Source of the DNA: Tillus elongatus | Lineage: Eukaryota; Arthropoda; Insecta; Coleoptera; Cleridae | Assembly: GCA_964006375.1 (NCBI GenBank) | Contig: OZ023269.1 | Span: 58,133,279-58,197,278, forward strand | DNA: 64,000 nt | Direction: 5' to 3' | Part shown: positions 49,542 to 60,510 of the stretch, one piece after another | How positions within the stretch are numbered: the stretch's first letter is position 1 | Layout of the letters: each line of letters opens with the position of its first letter | Position numbers and translations under genes: made by a program | The notes under the pieces: model-generated | What the model was told of the DNA's origin: nothing | Seen by the model: only the letters and a program-made list of their open reading frames with translations | Database searches by the model: none

Positions 49542-51815
49542 TACAGGGTGATTCATAAGTGGTGACCAAAAATGAAACCTCATGTTCTTTGAACAATTTT
49601 AGAGAGAGGGTATGTCCTATAATTTTTTTTCCTATAATGCTTCATTAAAAAGATACAGGGTGTTGAAGTTGAATTTCAAAAAGTAAAATTTCCCAATTTC
49701 TTAAAAAGTAGCACATATATTTTGCTGAAACTTCGCATGTGTAGGCTGCTATGTAAGGCGCGTATTCTACCATAACAATTGAATCGGCTAATCCAGCAGT
49801 GACGCGCGTACCCACATGTCATTGGTAATCCCTTAAGAAAAAAACTGGTAAGCCAATGATATTTTTTATTATTTTTCATTTTTTGAATCTTACTTTCATT
49901 CGTGAACAAAACGACTCTCTTGATAATTTTTTGTAGGACGCTTATTTTACGAGTAAGCAATGAATCAGGTAAGTATTTTAGAGCACAGTTCATGATTTTT
50001 AACCAATCGTTGTTTGGTAGAAAATCGCAATGATACACTTTTATCAGGCTTATAGTAATTTAGTTATTACAATAAATGTTCAAAAATTCCTCTATTGGCC
50101 TGAATACACGCACGACATCTTTTTAATATGGAACATTTAATGTCTTGATAATTTTTTGTACGACGATTATCTTTGTTGTATTTTAGTAAATAGTAGTCTG
50201 GTTTGCCAAAGTTGTCATTAAGTGTCACTTGACGTTTAGATTAACAAGTTATTATTTTGAATAGGTGTAAGTGGTAAACTTTATAAAATTGCAAAATTTT
50301 CTACTCTTTTACTTCTTATAATGGAGTACACCTCAGAAGATTATGCAGATATAATTTTTATCTACGGATATGCTATTGGAAATGCTCTAGCTGCTTGTCG
50401 TGAATATCAACGTAGGTTTCCCACTCGCCGTCAACCCACACCAAGGGTTTTTTCTCGATCGTTTTCAAAACTTCGGCAGTGCGGTATTGGACAATGTCCT
50501 GACGCTAGAGCTAATGGTAGAAGACAACATCAACTTGAAGACGAAGAGAGAGTGGTGGATGCAGTGATGGATCAACCTTATACAAGTACTCGGAGGATTG
50601 CCACGCAGTTACAATATTCTCAAAGCTTTGTTTGGAGAACTTTACATCGAGAAGCCTTAGATCCATATCATCGACAGAATGTTCATTGCCTTCTATCTGG
50701 AGTTAATGTGCATCGACGAGTCTTTTGTGAATGGATGTTGGAAATGTACAATCAAAATATATTATTCCCTAATCTAATCTTCTGGTCTGACGAATCAACA
50801 TTTACAAGAAATGGTATTTATAATTCTCATAATGAGCATGTCTGGTCATTGGAAAATCCACATGCAACAAGGACTCGCACATTTCAACATAGATTTTCCA
50901 TTAATTTATGGTGTGGTATTTTTAACGGCTCACTGTTCATGGAAGTCCTGCCACACGTTTAAATGGATCTTCGTACTTAACGCTCCTAGAAAACTGTGTA
51001 GAAAACATTCTAGATGACATTCCACTAGCAACAAGATGTATAATGTGGTACCAGCATGACGTTGTTACATGGCTACATGAACATTATAATGAAAGATGGA
51101 TTGGCAGAACTGGACCAATACATTGGCCTGCAAGATCACCGGACTTAAACTACAGTGAACAAATAAATACACCAGAGCAGCTACAACAACTGATAAATAA
51201 TGCTCTTCGTCATATTCAAGCAACAATGAATCCTCAAGAGATTAAATTTTCCATATTAAAAAGATGTCGTGCGTGTATTCAGGCCAATGGAGGCATTTTT
51301 GAACATTTATTGTAATAAATAAATTACTATAAGCCTGCTAAAGGTGTATCATTGCGATTTTCTACCAAACGACTGGTTAAAAATCATGAACTGTGCTCTA
51401 AAACACTTACCTGATTCATTGCTTACTCGTAAAATAAGCGTCGTACAGAAAATTATCAAGAGAGTCATTTTGTTCACGAATGAAAGTAAGATTCAAAAAA
51501 TGAAAAATAAAAATTATATATCATTGGCTTACCTGTTTTTTTCTTGAGGGATAACCAATGACATGTGGGTACGCGCGCCACTGCTGGGTTAGCCGATTCA
51601 ATTGTTATGGTAGAATACGCGCCTTACATAGCAGCCTACACATGCGAAGTTTCAGCAAAATATAGGTGCTACTTTTTAAAAAATTGGGAAATTTTATTTT
51701 TTGAAATTGAACTTCAACACCCTGTATCTTTTTAATGAAGCATTATAGGAAAAATTTTTATAGGACATACCCTCTCTAAAATTGTTCATATAACATGGAG
51801 TTTCATTTTTGGTCA
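49542..51815 (+). mobile_element. IS630/Tc1-type transposon with ~480-bp inverted repeats
   Basis: The left end is TACAGGGTGATTCATAAG with TA outside. Left 49542-50045 and right 51335-51815 are inverted copies of each other over roughly 480 bp. The last ~20 bp of the right repeat are missing, so the right end is truncated. Between them lies a broken transposase gene at 50321-51315. The frames inside the inverted repeats (49676-50038 and 51344-51547) are mirror images and not genes. Confidence 0.85.
50321..51315 (+). pseudogene. IS630/Tc1-type transposase with DUF4817-like HTH (broken)
   Basis: The N-terminus MEYTSEDYADIIFIYGYA and the RRFPTRRQPTPRVF stretch match the helix-turn-helix domain common in arthropod transposases (DUF4817). 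The first catalytic Asp is in LIFWSDESTFTRNG at about residue 155. A frameshift near 50955 moves to the frame with IMWYQHDVV (second Asp; the following GAPAH block is deleted) and HWPARSPDLN. The PLDFFLWG segment expected next, with the third acidic residue, is deleted. The C-terminal RAC-x-x-NGG-x-FEHLL is kept. Inactive. Confidence 0.85.
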
Positions 51816-52086
51816 TTTGGTTAGTTCGATGTTCGATTTTAAATTTTCAAGTAGTTCGAAGTTCGTCTGTGAACCTTGGACTTATTATTTCCGAGGTTCA
51901 ACGCTCGATGCAGTATATTTTATTGGGTTCGTTCATAGTTCGGTTCGAAAAAACATGGGTTCGCACACCTCTAATTTGCAGCCAAAAATTTATCAAAGAA
52001 CCAAGAACTCCCAAATGAATTATTCAACGTACAGATTGACATTAAAAATATAAGATCAGTAATAAACTATATAGTTAAATAAGGCC

Positions 52087-52378
52087 CTTTTGGTTTTATG
52101 ATAAAAAATAAATTTATTTAAAACCAAAAAGTACAATTAAATAACGAAGTGATTAATTACAAGTTACAACTAACGAACTATGAATGTTGTTAATCGTGGA
52201 CAAGTAAAGAATGGTCTTAAATCTAACATAACTGATACTTATAAACTAGGATTGATTATTATGCGGTTTCCAATTGAACTCTGTGACCGCATGAGGTCGA
52301 TGTCATGCTAAGTGGACGATATCGGAACGGATATCGTGGTATTGTTCTTACAGCAATCGGCTATCAGGCAACGTAACT
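52087..52378 (-). repeat. G4 3' LTR
   Basis: Near-identical to 58959-59249, with a handful of substitutions and small indels (for example an extra 'ataactg' near 52229). AATAAA is present on the minus strand near 52115. The stop codon of env lies about 30 bp inside it. Confidence 0.92.
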
Positions 52379-53965
52379 CCACCATCCCTAATGTGAAGGA
52401 CGTCCTCGTTCTTTTCAGTAGGGTCTTCTGCTGCACATCGGTTTTCTGATTGGCGTAGCATGGCCTTCTTCTTGAACTTATGTATAGAGATGTAACACAG
52501 GATGACCATTAGGATGACTGTGATTATGGTAGTCATTCCCATGTGTGTTGAATGTACCAAAGGATGCAGCACATTATGATGCTTCCTTTTCTCTATGTGA
52601 CTTTTCAATTTGCTGGCTTCCTTGAGATGTATTGGATTGAATCTAATGGTATGTTGAGGCTGTGGCTGCAAGGGTTGTATCAACTCGGGTACCCATGTAA
52701 TGTTTGGACTAGTTTCTTCATAAGTCTCTCCACTTATAGATATTTTGCATCGTTCTTGACTGGCTACGAGGGTGTTGGTTGTGATAGTTTGTCTGCCTAG
52801 CCTTGACGGACACTTTTCTGAGATGCTAGTCTTCTGATTAGTGATCAGTAGGATATTTTCGTTTCGGAGTTGAACGGATGCTGTGTAAAAATTGGTTGTG
52901 GTGGCAAAGAGGCACGTTGAGACATTGTTTAGTTTGCATCTTTCTTCATGGGGTTGGTCAGTACATATTATGGCTTCCTCGACAGCTGGTCATTGTGCTA
53001 CTGTCCACAAATTTTTCTGGGGTATTTCCAAATACAAGGAAGAAGGTGGTACAAGGACTCTATTGGTTTGAGGTGTTGGAATGATTCGAAAATATGCTCC
53101 TGATGTGGGATGTAGGATAGGAGCTTTCAGGTGGCAAACAATTAAATGTATCTTTTACAGATAAAACATAACATTTGGTAAATTCTAAAATTTTTAAAAT
53201 GTGATTTTGGTCAAAACTAATTAATTAATCGTTATTATAAATGAGTTTCAGATGTTCTCTAATGACCTTTAGGTGTTCAGCAGTAAATATTTCTATGTTG
53301 GTTAATTGATTGAAACTAAGTGAAATTGTTCTTTATAATACTTTTATATTCTCTAATAATTTTGAACTTGGTGCTATCTGAACTTCTACAACAGCCTTAT
53401 ATTTTGTTTCGCGTTGCATCACATCTAGGGTGATTTTTAATGAGTCTAAATTTTTGTTAATAGACTCTTGTTCTTTTTCGAATCTTTGAGTCATTATGTT
53501 GGCAAACGAGTTTAGACTATCTAGTTGAACCATTATCTCGTCTTGGTTCGCATACAATAAATCTACATTTTTATTGATTTCTTTTAGATTCTCTTGGTCG
53601 AAATTGCCAGTGATCATTCTTATAACTGATCCCGCGCCATCTATGAGACCACGTTTGTATCTAGTGTGTGTTAGCTTTTGTAATTCATTTCTTATGATTC
53701 TTAGTTGACTGTTTAGAATTCGTGTATAATGTTTGTTGATGGCATTTGACCTAATTTCGCTACTCTGATAAGCATTGTATAATAATTGGTTATAGTTTTC
53801 ATCTATAAGGGTGAGATTAAAATAAAAGTAAAATCTATGGTAGTGATTTGGGATTTTGGCCATTCCGACATAGTCTTTGAAATAGCCATTAGTTTGGATG
53901 GGTTGAAGTTGAAGAAGTAGGGCTGACCTCAGACATAGGCACAGCAGGCTGTAAAAAAGGAAATT
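52348..53965 (-). pseudogene. env: G4 envelope (F-like), longest copy
   Basis: On the minus strand a signal-peptide-like hydrophobic stretch (LLCLCLRSALLL) at about 53950 precedes the ectodomain. Frame 53863-53333 holds RYKR followed by a Gly-Leu-Ile fusion-peptide-like segment, an ITGN motif and a heptad region. The middle (53330-52690) is broken by frameshifts. Frame 52683-52348 has the transmembrane helix and tail ending in the LTR. The start overlaps the pol C-terminus, and a 'ttttttacag' tract at 53952-53961 could be a 3' splice site for an env mRNA. Inactive endogenous insect retrovirus gene. Confidence 0.8.
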
Positions 53966-55355
53966 TCTTTTTAGTTCTTTTCGTTTTATTTAAATGAGAC
54001 GTTTGTTTTCTCGAAAGTGGAAGTATTTTATGGCGGGGTAATTGTATAGGGTCGGAATGATTTTTATAAAGGGGATCTGCCTTTCGGGGTGGTGGTAATC
54101 TTCCTGCAACGTTTTCTTCATTAATTTGGATGTTTTGTTCTCGAATTTCGTTGATTTTCTCGAGACGCTGTGTTGCTTTTTGCTTTTGCTTTTAATAAAT
54201 AGACTGGTAAAATAGAAATATTTCTTTTAGGCGTCTATTGTTATATTCCTCGAAAACTGTTTGATGGGGATCGATAGGTGGTATATCATCATATGGGTCA
54301 TAGAGTAGTTGGAAAGAAGAGTGACCTGTCGAAGAATGTATTGATTGGTTGTAGATCAATACGGCGGTGATCATGAGCGATTGGGGACTTTCTTTTGGAT
54401 TTTGAATTTTTAGTACACGTATTTTTTCTAATGTCGAATGTAAACATTCTACGGGAGAATTAGAATTTGCATTTTGAGGGGTAGTAATGTGTAAATTGAT
54501 TCTAAATAGGGAACAGAACTCTTTGAGTACAGCATTCTCGAATTCGCGGCCAGGGTCCGAGACCATTTTAGAAGGGTAGTTATGGTGAGAGAAGAAGTGA
54601 CGTAGTTTGTTAACTATTGTCATGGCCGTAGTATCGATAATGTAATATGCTTGGGAATATTTACTGAACAGATCGACAATTGTTAAGAATTTGCAGTTAT
54701 CAAAACTGAATACATCGAGGTGTATAACTTCGAAGGGCCTAGAAGCAATCAGGGGTCCTTGGAACGGTTGTTTGTAGGGGTTACGATCATATTTTGCCTG
54801 AAGGCATACATCGCACTTATTAATAAAATCGTCAATTTGAATTTTTATGTTAGGCCAATAAAATTTTGTTTCTAGGTGTGCGTACGTCTCGTTATGGTTT
54901 TGTTCGTGGTAGTCTTGAATCGTTCCTTTTTGTTCTGTAATTTTTGTTACGTCTTGTAATCGTTTTGTAAATTTAATTATTTTAACTGAACTATTGAGAA
55001 GATTGAAAGCTATCATTCTAAAGTAATGTTCGAGTTGTGAGTCCAAGAATATTATACCGTAATTATTATTAGGGTTAATATAAGATTTTAAAAAGTCAGT
55101 CATCTGTTGTAGTTCGTGTTGTCTTTGGATGTAGACTCTGTAGCATTTATTTTTAAATAAGTTGTCTGTCTTTGTTTCGTTATGAGGGCCATAGTACATA
55201 ATTATCTGATGTTTAAAGTGATTTGAGGGGTTTTCAGAAATGGGCATGGTAAAGACGGGGTTTTCTGCGGAGGTGTGTTGTGTTTGTGAGTCAGAATGTC
55301 GTTCGTCTTCCTGCGTGTTAATACCTAGATCTCTAAGATCGTCGTCGTTCAACAC
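53903..55355 (-). pseudogene. pol: G4 integrase with complete DDE triad
   Basis: The 387-residue frame 55355-54192 has the HHCC zinc motif (H150, H154, C181, C184) and catalytic D214 (HLDVFSFD), D267 (SDPGREFEN) and E303 (SPVECLHSTL), spaced 52 and 35 residues apart. A frameshift near 54190 moves the C-terminal domain (rich in Lys/Pro) to another frame that ends at about 53903, overlapping the env signal region. The catalytic domain looks intact, unlike G1-G3. It would insert element cDNA. Confidence 0.9.
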
Positions 55356-55731
55356 TCTTAAGTTCTGATGGATCCAGATTATTGAAAATTGATGCTAGAT
55401 CATCGTCGCCCTCAACTGCGTTGATTTCGACGCGAGATAAAGCATCGGCTACTACATTTTCTTTACGTCTGTTATATTTAATTTCGTAGTCGAACTCTTC
55501 TAATTTCAAACGCCATTTCACTAAACGTGAATTTGGCTCTTTAATAGAAAGTAAGCATACAAATGGTTTAAGATCGGTTTCGATCGTAAATTTATTTCCA
55601 AAAAGGTTAGGCCTAAAGTGCTTAGTGTTTTCGACTATCGAAAGAAGTTCCTTCTCAATTGTTGAGTAATTCCTTCCAGCGGAATTTAACGTGCGGCTAT
55701 AGTAAGCTATGTGCTTGTCGTTTTGTGACAA
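55333..55731 (-). pseudogene. pol: G4 RNase H domain
   Basis: The frame contains [18 protein letters not shown] (catalytic Glu), FTIETDLKPFVCLL (catalytic Asp; His of TDH changed to Leu) and VVADALSR (final Asp block). The first Asp segment is upstream in another frame. It overlaps the integrase frame by 23 bp, with a frameshift. Confidence 0.88.
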
Positions 55732-55766
55732 AACACTCCTTATAGCGATATTACTAGCGTCAGTAG

Positions 55767-56640
55767 TTAGGTTTTTGTAAAGTCTGGATACGTCAGTATA
55801 GGTGAATTGGTAATAAGTTCTTTGGCTTGTCTGAAGGCATTTACGTAATCTGTGTCGTTAATGTCAATTTTAGAGTCTTTCTTAAGGCATTTGGTTAAAG
55901 GGAAGAGGATTTTTGCGAAATTTTCAATAAAGCGGCGATAGTAGCCTATCAATCCGAGAAATGACTTTATTTCCTTTTGTGATTTTGGTATTGGATAGTT
56001 CTGTATAGCTTTGATTTTATTAGAGTTAGGACGAATTCCGTGGGTCGTCATCACGTGCCCAAGAAACTTAACTTCCTTACGAAGAAATTCGGATTTGTTT
56101 TGTTGGACTTTGATGTTAACTTCCTGTGACTTTGAAAATATATGTTTTAGATGTAGCAAATCTTCTTGTAGGGACTTTAAAAAAAAAGACGATGTCATCA
56201 ATGTATACAAAACATGATTTATAAAGGAATTCCCTAAGGACATTATCCATTACGCGCTGGAAAGTGCTCGGAGAATTACGCATTCCAAAGGCATGCGCAC
56301 AAACCCGTAGTGCCCATCGTTAACGCTAAAGGCAGTTTTCTCTATGCTGCTTTCACCTTATTCAATTTGGTGAAAACCTTGGGCCAGATCAAGTGTAATG
56401 GAGTACATACACTTGTCTAGACTACCGAGTATCTCATCTGTTCGAGGTAGGGGATATTTGTCGTTAATAGTTTTCTCGTTCAGCTTTCGGTAGTCGATAA
56501 CTAAACGCGATTTACGTTTTCCCGATTGGTCCATGCGTTTAGGCACGATCCACACAGGAGACGCATATGGTGATATAGATGGTCTGATAATTTTATTATA
56601 TAGTAACTTTTATTTGGTTTTGAATATCTACTAATTGTAG
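55767..56640 (-). pseudogene. pol: G4 reverse transcriptase (frameshifted at catalytic box)
   Basis: Frame 56555-56358 has [21 protein letters not shown] (in two adjacent blocks), [13 protein letters not shown] and [13 protein letters not shown] (first catalytic Asp). The catalytic box VYIDDIVFF is readable near 56200-56180 but is in a different frame from the downstream part (FLGHVMTTHGI, FLGLIGYYRRFI). The shift coincides with a run of eight T at about 56178-56186. A further frameshift lies near 56270. Confidence 0.88.
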
Positions 56641-57102
56641 GGATATCGATAGGATTTGACATGTACTGGTTCGTCCTTTTGTTCGTATATCATGTTTAAC
56701 ACAGTTGGTAAACGTAAGGTCACTGTTTTCATGGTAAAATATGTTTTTGTATTTGTGGCATAAGGAAAATAATCTTGATTTTTCTTTGGTATTAAGATGC
56801 TCTACTCTTAATTGTTTTAAAATGTTAGGTTGGGTTTGTTTTATTGGTTCGTTCAGTTCGTAATAATTTTCTAAAGGGGTGACTTTAATTCGTTCGTTGA
56901 AGTAAACTTCGACGTTGTCAGGTGTGTTTTTTGTAATAGGAATTGTGCAAATGCCAGAATGAGAAGTAACTATAGCTTCTTCTACAGTTACAGTGTTGTC
57001 GGATAGTTGGGGAATCAGAACGGTTTCATTTTCTACATTAACAGGAATTCTGATACTATTTACGCATATTTGTTTGAAGGGCTTAAAATTTTGAGGATTA
57101 AG

Positions 57103-57465
57103 TTAGAAGTAGAAAGGGATCTCTGTCTTGCCTAACGTTATAGTCTGTGTCTCGTAATTGATGCGTGCTTTCAATTTCTGGAAGTGAACTGAACCGATCA
57201 AAGCGTCAAAACGATCATGCCATTGCATGACATGAAAATCGAAGGGGAATTGAATGCCATATTCTTGTAATATAGAGAACTGAATGTTATCAATACAACT
57301 GGAAATTTTGCCAACGGATTTCATGGCGAAGGGTTTTTGATAGAGGTATTCGCTGAAAAATTCATAAGCCGGACCTGGATTCATGCTGCTATCAGACGCA
57401 CCACTGCCAATGAGTATTTGGAGTCCTAAGGAGGGAAGACAGAAGAAGGGTAGTTTTGGTTGCAT
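57103..57465 (-). pseudogene. pol: G4 protease with altered active site
   Basis: LQILIGSGASDSSMNPG occupies the position of the active-site loop L-[IL]-D-[ST]-G-A-[ST]. The catalytic Asp is Gly here, so the enzyme should be inactive. FDALIGSVHFQKLKA (second conserved block) and QTITLGKTEIPFYF follow, identical in arrangement to the G1 fragment at 6752. It reads in from gag without an obvious frameshift site. Confidence 0.85.
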
Positions 57466-58130
57466 GGCATATTGTTTAGGTCACATTTTATAGTTTTTCC
57501 GAGGCTGTATTGTGAAAATCCTGGTTTTCACTATACGGTTCCTCTGGTTCATCGAATTCCTCGTTATAGAAGTCCTTATCAGGTTGATAACCATTATCGT
57601 CCTGGTATAAATAGACAGGCTCTTGTTCCTGCTCTTGGTAAGTTTGGTTGTTATTTACTTGAGGAATGGGGTGATTTGTACGAGGGCGGTTGTTTGTTAG
57701 GTTGGTAGAAATTGACAGGGGTTGCCTGATTAATTCTTCTTCCGAAAACTTGTGAATTAGTGGGGTAATTTCTTTGTTGCGGAATTGGTCTTAAGGTCGA
57801 GATATATCGGCTTGGAAAGGGTTGTTGAAATGTTGGTTGTAGGTTCTGATTTTGTTGGGATATTCTCTGGAAATTGGGCTGATGGTTATAATTTTGTTGA
57901 GGTATTTTCCGGAAATTGGGTTAGAAGTCGTTTACCTTCCTATTAGGTATGTGTGGTTTTTGTTGTTGAGAATGTTTGTCGTTTTGACGGAAATGAGATT
58001 CATCTTTTACCTTTATGACTTTTATGAAATTTACCTGCATATGCTCATTGTCAATGCGATGACATTCAAGCAGCGCTGTTTTTAAATTAGGGATGTTTAA
58101 TAAACGCAAGTGGCTGTGATATAAGGGAGA
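57466..58130 (-). pseudogene. gag: G4 gag C-terminal part (broken)
   Basis: Minus-strand frames are rich in Asn, Gln, Pro and Phe. Frame 58109-57921 has DNEHMQVNFIKVIKVKDESHFRQ and then a QQQKPHIPNRK tail. This matches the disordered C-terminal part of errantivirus gag. The capsid part is absent. Confidence 0.55.
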
Positions 58131-58958
58131 TTTTCTTTTAAATATTAATTACAGGGTAATAAGGGTATTTTTTGTGCGTTACAAATGGATAAAATTTGTA
58201 ATTAATAGAATAATAATTAATCCTTAAAATAAATGCTTAACTCTAAAGGTAATCAATAATTTATAACTAAAAGATTAATTAATGCGGTGCAATATTATTA
58301 TAACTGCATAAAACGTTTATAAAGAGTTTTTAATTACAGTGGATAAATGTACGAGTTGTTAGTGAAATCCTATATCACTGTATATTACTGTTTTAAATTA
58401 ATCAGGAATTTTTTACCTGCATTCACAGAGATATCTGTTAAATGCAGTAGTAATTGTTTTACTTTGTGTATTTAATTTCCTTCATAATTGCTAAACTTGT
58501 AATATTATATTTCGTGTAGCAGTTTCTATTAACTTGAATATCACTTAATGCTAGGAATTTGCTAAAATGTATATCAAATATTAATTATAATAAGTATCAC
58601 GAAAGAAGATAGCTTTGCGATATTATTAATAATTAATTACTAGGCATTTAGGAAAAAGAGGATTTGTATGATGCCGTAAATAAGTATTGCCAAAGAAAAA
58701 CTTTGTGAATACTACTAAAATAATTTGGTATTCACGAAAAATGAAATTTGCAAATACATAAGACACGATTGCATAGGAAATGAAAGAAATTGATCAACTT
58801 TCAGAAGGGAAACTGCTTTGTTGCTCATCTATGGCTTTTCTTCCAATGCCCTTGCTCTTTCTTCTTGTTGGTTCATCCAGCACAAACGTTGAAAAACGAC
58901 CGACAATTTTGTTACTTTTAAGTTGCCAAAAAGTCGTTACTGGATACGGTTCGCAGCG
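58131..58958 (-). other. G4 leader / deleted gag region
   Basis: Between gag and the 5' LTR the sequence is very AT-rich with no gag capsid motif. The short frame 58780-59013 crosses into the LTR and is not a gene. The primer binding site should begin at about 58958 on the minus strand (gcgctgcgaaccg), but no tRNA match is certain. Confidence 0.4.
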
Positions 58959-59249
58959 CTTTTGGATTTATGATAAAAAAATAAATTTATTTAAAACCAA
59001 AAAGTACAATTAAATAACGAAGTGATTAATTACAAGTTACAACTAACGAACTATGAATGTTGTTAATCGTGGACAAGTAAAGAATAGTCTTAAATCTAAC
59101 AACTGGTACTTATAAACTAGGATTGATTATTATGCGGTTTCCAATTAAACTCTGTGACCGCATTAGGTCGATGTTATGCTGAGTGGACGATATCGGAACG
59201 GATATCGTGGTATTGTTCTTACAGCAATCGGCTACCAGACAACGTAACT
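58959..59249 (-). repeat. G4 5' LTR
   Basis: 291 bp, starting AGTTACGTTGTCTGG on the minus strand and closely matching 52087-52378. It is followed on the plus strand by 'gtataaata' and a (CA)n tract. Confidence 0.92.
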
Positions 59250-59256
59250 GTATAAA

Positions 59257-59277
59257 TACACACACACACACACACAA
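59257..59277. repeat. (CA)n microsatellite
   Basis: About ten CA units immediately next to the G4 5' LTR. Further on, an 18-bp direct duplication (cggatatcatcttcaaaa) is at about 59360-59397. Confidence 0.9.
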
Positions 59278-59404
59278 ACTAAAATAAAACACATTACAGT
59301 AAGGTAATGCTTTGGTGGTTTAGTAGTAACACATTTAATACATAAGACGTTTACGATGACGGATATCATCTTCAAAATCGGATATCATCTTCAAAACTAA
59401 AAAG

Positions 59405-59640
59405 GTACGAAAGATGATCTCTTCTCTTAATACCAGGAAAGCCTCTGGACTTGACGAGATGCCAGCAATTGTTCTCAAAAAATGCGCACCAGAACTTGCT
59501 CCTGTCCTGACTCGTCTGTTTCAGATATCTTACAATAAAGGCATATTCCCCAGTAACTGGAAAACTGCTCGAGTACAACCCATCCCCAAGAAAGGATCCA
59601 AAGCGCTTCCTAGCAACTACAGGCCTATTTCTCTCCAGGT
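59405..59640 (+). pseudogene. LINE reverse transcriptase N-terminal fragment
   Basis: The frame from 59414 encodes LNTRKASGLDEMPAIVLKKC (block 0/1: K-x-x-G-x-D-x-x-P-x-x-x-L-K), GIFPSNWKTARVQPIPKKGS and LPSNYRPISL. The order is that of Jockey-group non-LTR RTs. After 59640 the similarity stops and the frame continues into unrelated sequence. It is on the opposite strand to the two other LINEs and is a different element. Confidence 0.85.
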
Positions 59641-60007
59641 CACCAGACATAGAACATCTTGTTATGCCCGGTCTTTTGTCCCGAGGACAAGTTGTGGAAT
59701 TCCTTGCCGGCACATGTTTTTCCTTCTCCTCCGAACCTCCAAACTTTCAAGTCCAGAATTAACAAGCTGCCTCTTTTCTCCTTGTCAACACCCACGGTAC
59801 GATAGTATTTATGCTGTAAGCCCTCGTGGTGTGTTGTTGAAATTAAAATATAAAAAAAAACGAAAACTGTACCGTAAGGTATCTACCGTTTACCGAATGG
59901 TATACAGCTGGTTATACGGTACATGGATCTGAATGCATCACGGTTAGAAAACTTTAAAATCTTTGAATCAACACTATGTCATGAACTGCTTTGAAATGAA
60001 TCCATGT
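59641..60007. other. unassigned
   Basis: The frame continuing from the LINE fragment to 59932 has no recognisable domain; it may be a rearranged part of the same LINE. Nothing else seen. Confidence 0.35.
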
Positions 60008-60180
60008 TTAATTTTTTGTTAGGTTGTCAGTATTACATAAAATGGACCTATATTGTTTTTTCGATTCAAAACTGTCATGTGTTTCTTTATGTCTTCTAAA
60101 GTTATTTATATCCTTAAAATGTTTGTGGCATTCCTCACATTCATATGTGTAAGCTTTTGACTTTAATTCCTTTTCTTTGT
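60008..60180 (-). CDS. C2H2 zinc-finger gene, last exon
   Basis: The minus strand carries one canonical C2H2 finger, YECEECHKHFKDINNFRRH followed by KETH (C-x2-C-x12-H-x3-H), then a 25-residue tail and stop TAA at 60008-60010. The exon follows a good 3' splice site (tgtatttttatag) ending at 60181. It starts in phase 1: the two first bases complete a codon begun by the preceding exon at 60245. The length, 173 nt, keeps the frame. This is the only segment in the window that looks like host coding sequence. DNA binding is implied by the family. Fingers upstream are degenerate, so the gene may be decaying. Confidence 0.6.
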
Positions 60181-60244
60181 CTATAAAAATACAAATTTTC
60201 AGCTAGCTTAATACAGCAATGTAAAAAGAGAAGTGTTTACTTAC

Positions 60245-60364
60245 AAGGGTGAAACCGTCTAACATGTTGCGTTAAATTGGAATACTTTGGGAATAGTTTT
60301 TCACTCATGACAAAAAGCGACAATTGTGAATGCTTCTTACTTGGAGCAATGTCGTCTATTTGAT
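60245..60364 (-). CDS. C2H2 zinc-finger gene, penultimate exon (degenerate finger)
   Basis: A 120-nt exon bounded by a ttgttttag acceptor and a gtaagt donor (60239-60244 inverted). It translates without stops and ends in KLFPKYSNLTQHVRRFHP, the second half of a C2H2 finger. The positions of the two cysteines hold Ser and Val (SLFV), so zinc binding should be lost. The phases match both neighbours (2 bases + 39 codons + 1 base). Intron to the next exon is only 64 nt. Confidence 0.55.
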
Positions 60365-60437
60365 CTAAAACAAGAATTAAGGCCACTGTTAAAACAAATT
60401 AGGGGTACATTGAAGAAGTTTTAAAATCTTAACTTAC

Positions 60438-60510
60438 CTGGGTGAATTTGTTTTACATGTTCGTAAATTGCAATGCTTAGAAAAGTATTTATTGCCTGGT
60501 ACACATTAAA
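60438..60510 (-). pseudogene. upstream zinc-finger exon (broken)
   Basis: Ends in a gtaagtt donor at 60431-60437. One frame reads KYFSKHCNLR and another EHVKQIHP, together outlining a finger of the same type as the next exon but interrupted by a frameshift. The final G leaves phase 1, consistent with the following exon. The acceptor is uncertain (a tgtgtaccag at about 60495 is possible). Confidence 0.45.

Larger units (their letters stand above)
49271..51973. mobile_element. non-autonomous hAT element, copy 2 (carrying a transposon)
   Basis: Same family as 46500-47471: starts TAGAGGTGGG and ends GTTCGCACACCTCTA, with TSD atttgcac (49263-49270) and atttgcag (51974-51981; 7/8). Its internal sequence is interrupted by the IS630/Tc1-type element at 49542-51815. 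Confidence 0.85.
52087..59249 (-). mobile_element. errantivirus-type Gypsy element G4, LTR to LTR
   Basis: A 7.16 kb minus-strand element with two ~291-bp LTRs starting (minus strand) AGTTACGTTG. The genes in order are gag (58.1-57.5 kb), protease, RT, RNase H, integrase and env, ending in the 3' LTR. No convincing 4-bp TSD was found; the 5' LTR abuts a (CA)n tract, so flanks may be rearranged. The integrase is complete; other genes are damaged. It is the closest relative of G1. Confidence 0.9.

Noticed and set aside
49676..51547. Duplicate ~120-residue and 67-residue proteins at 49676-50038 and 51344-51547
   Set aside because: They are mirror-image translations of the long inverted repeats of the transposon, with no domain.
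52083..52087. Target-site duplication of G4
   Set aside because: The 4-mers outside the two LTRs do not match, and the 5' LTR side is next to a (CA)n tract, so no duplication can be claimed.
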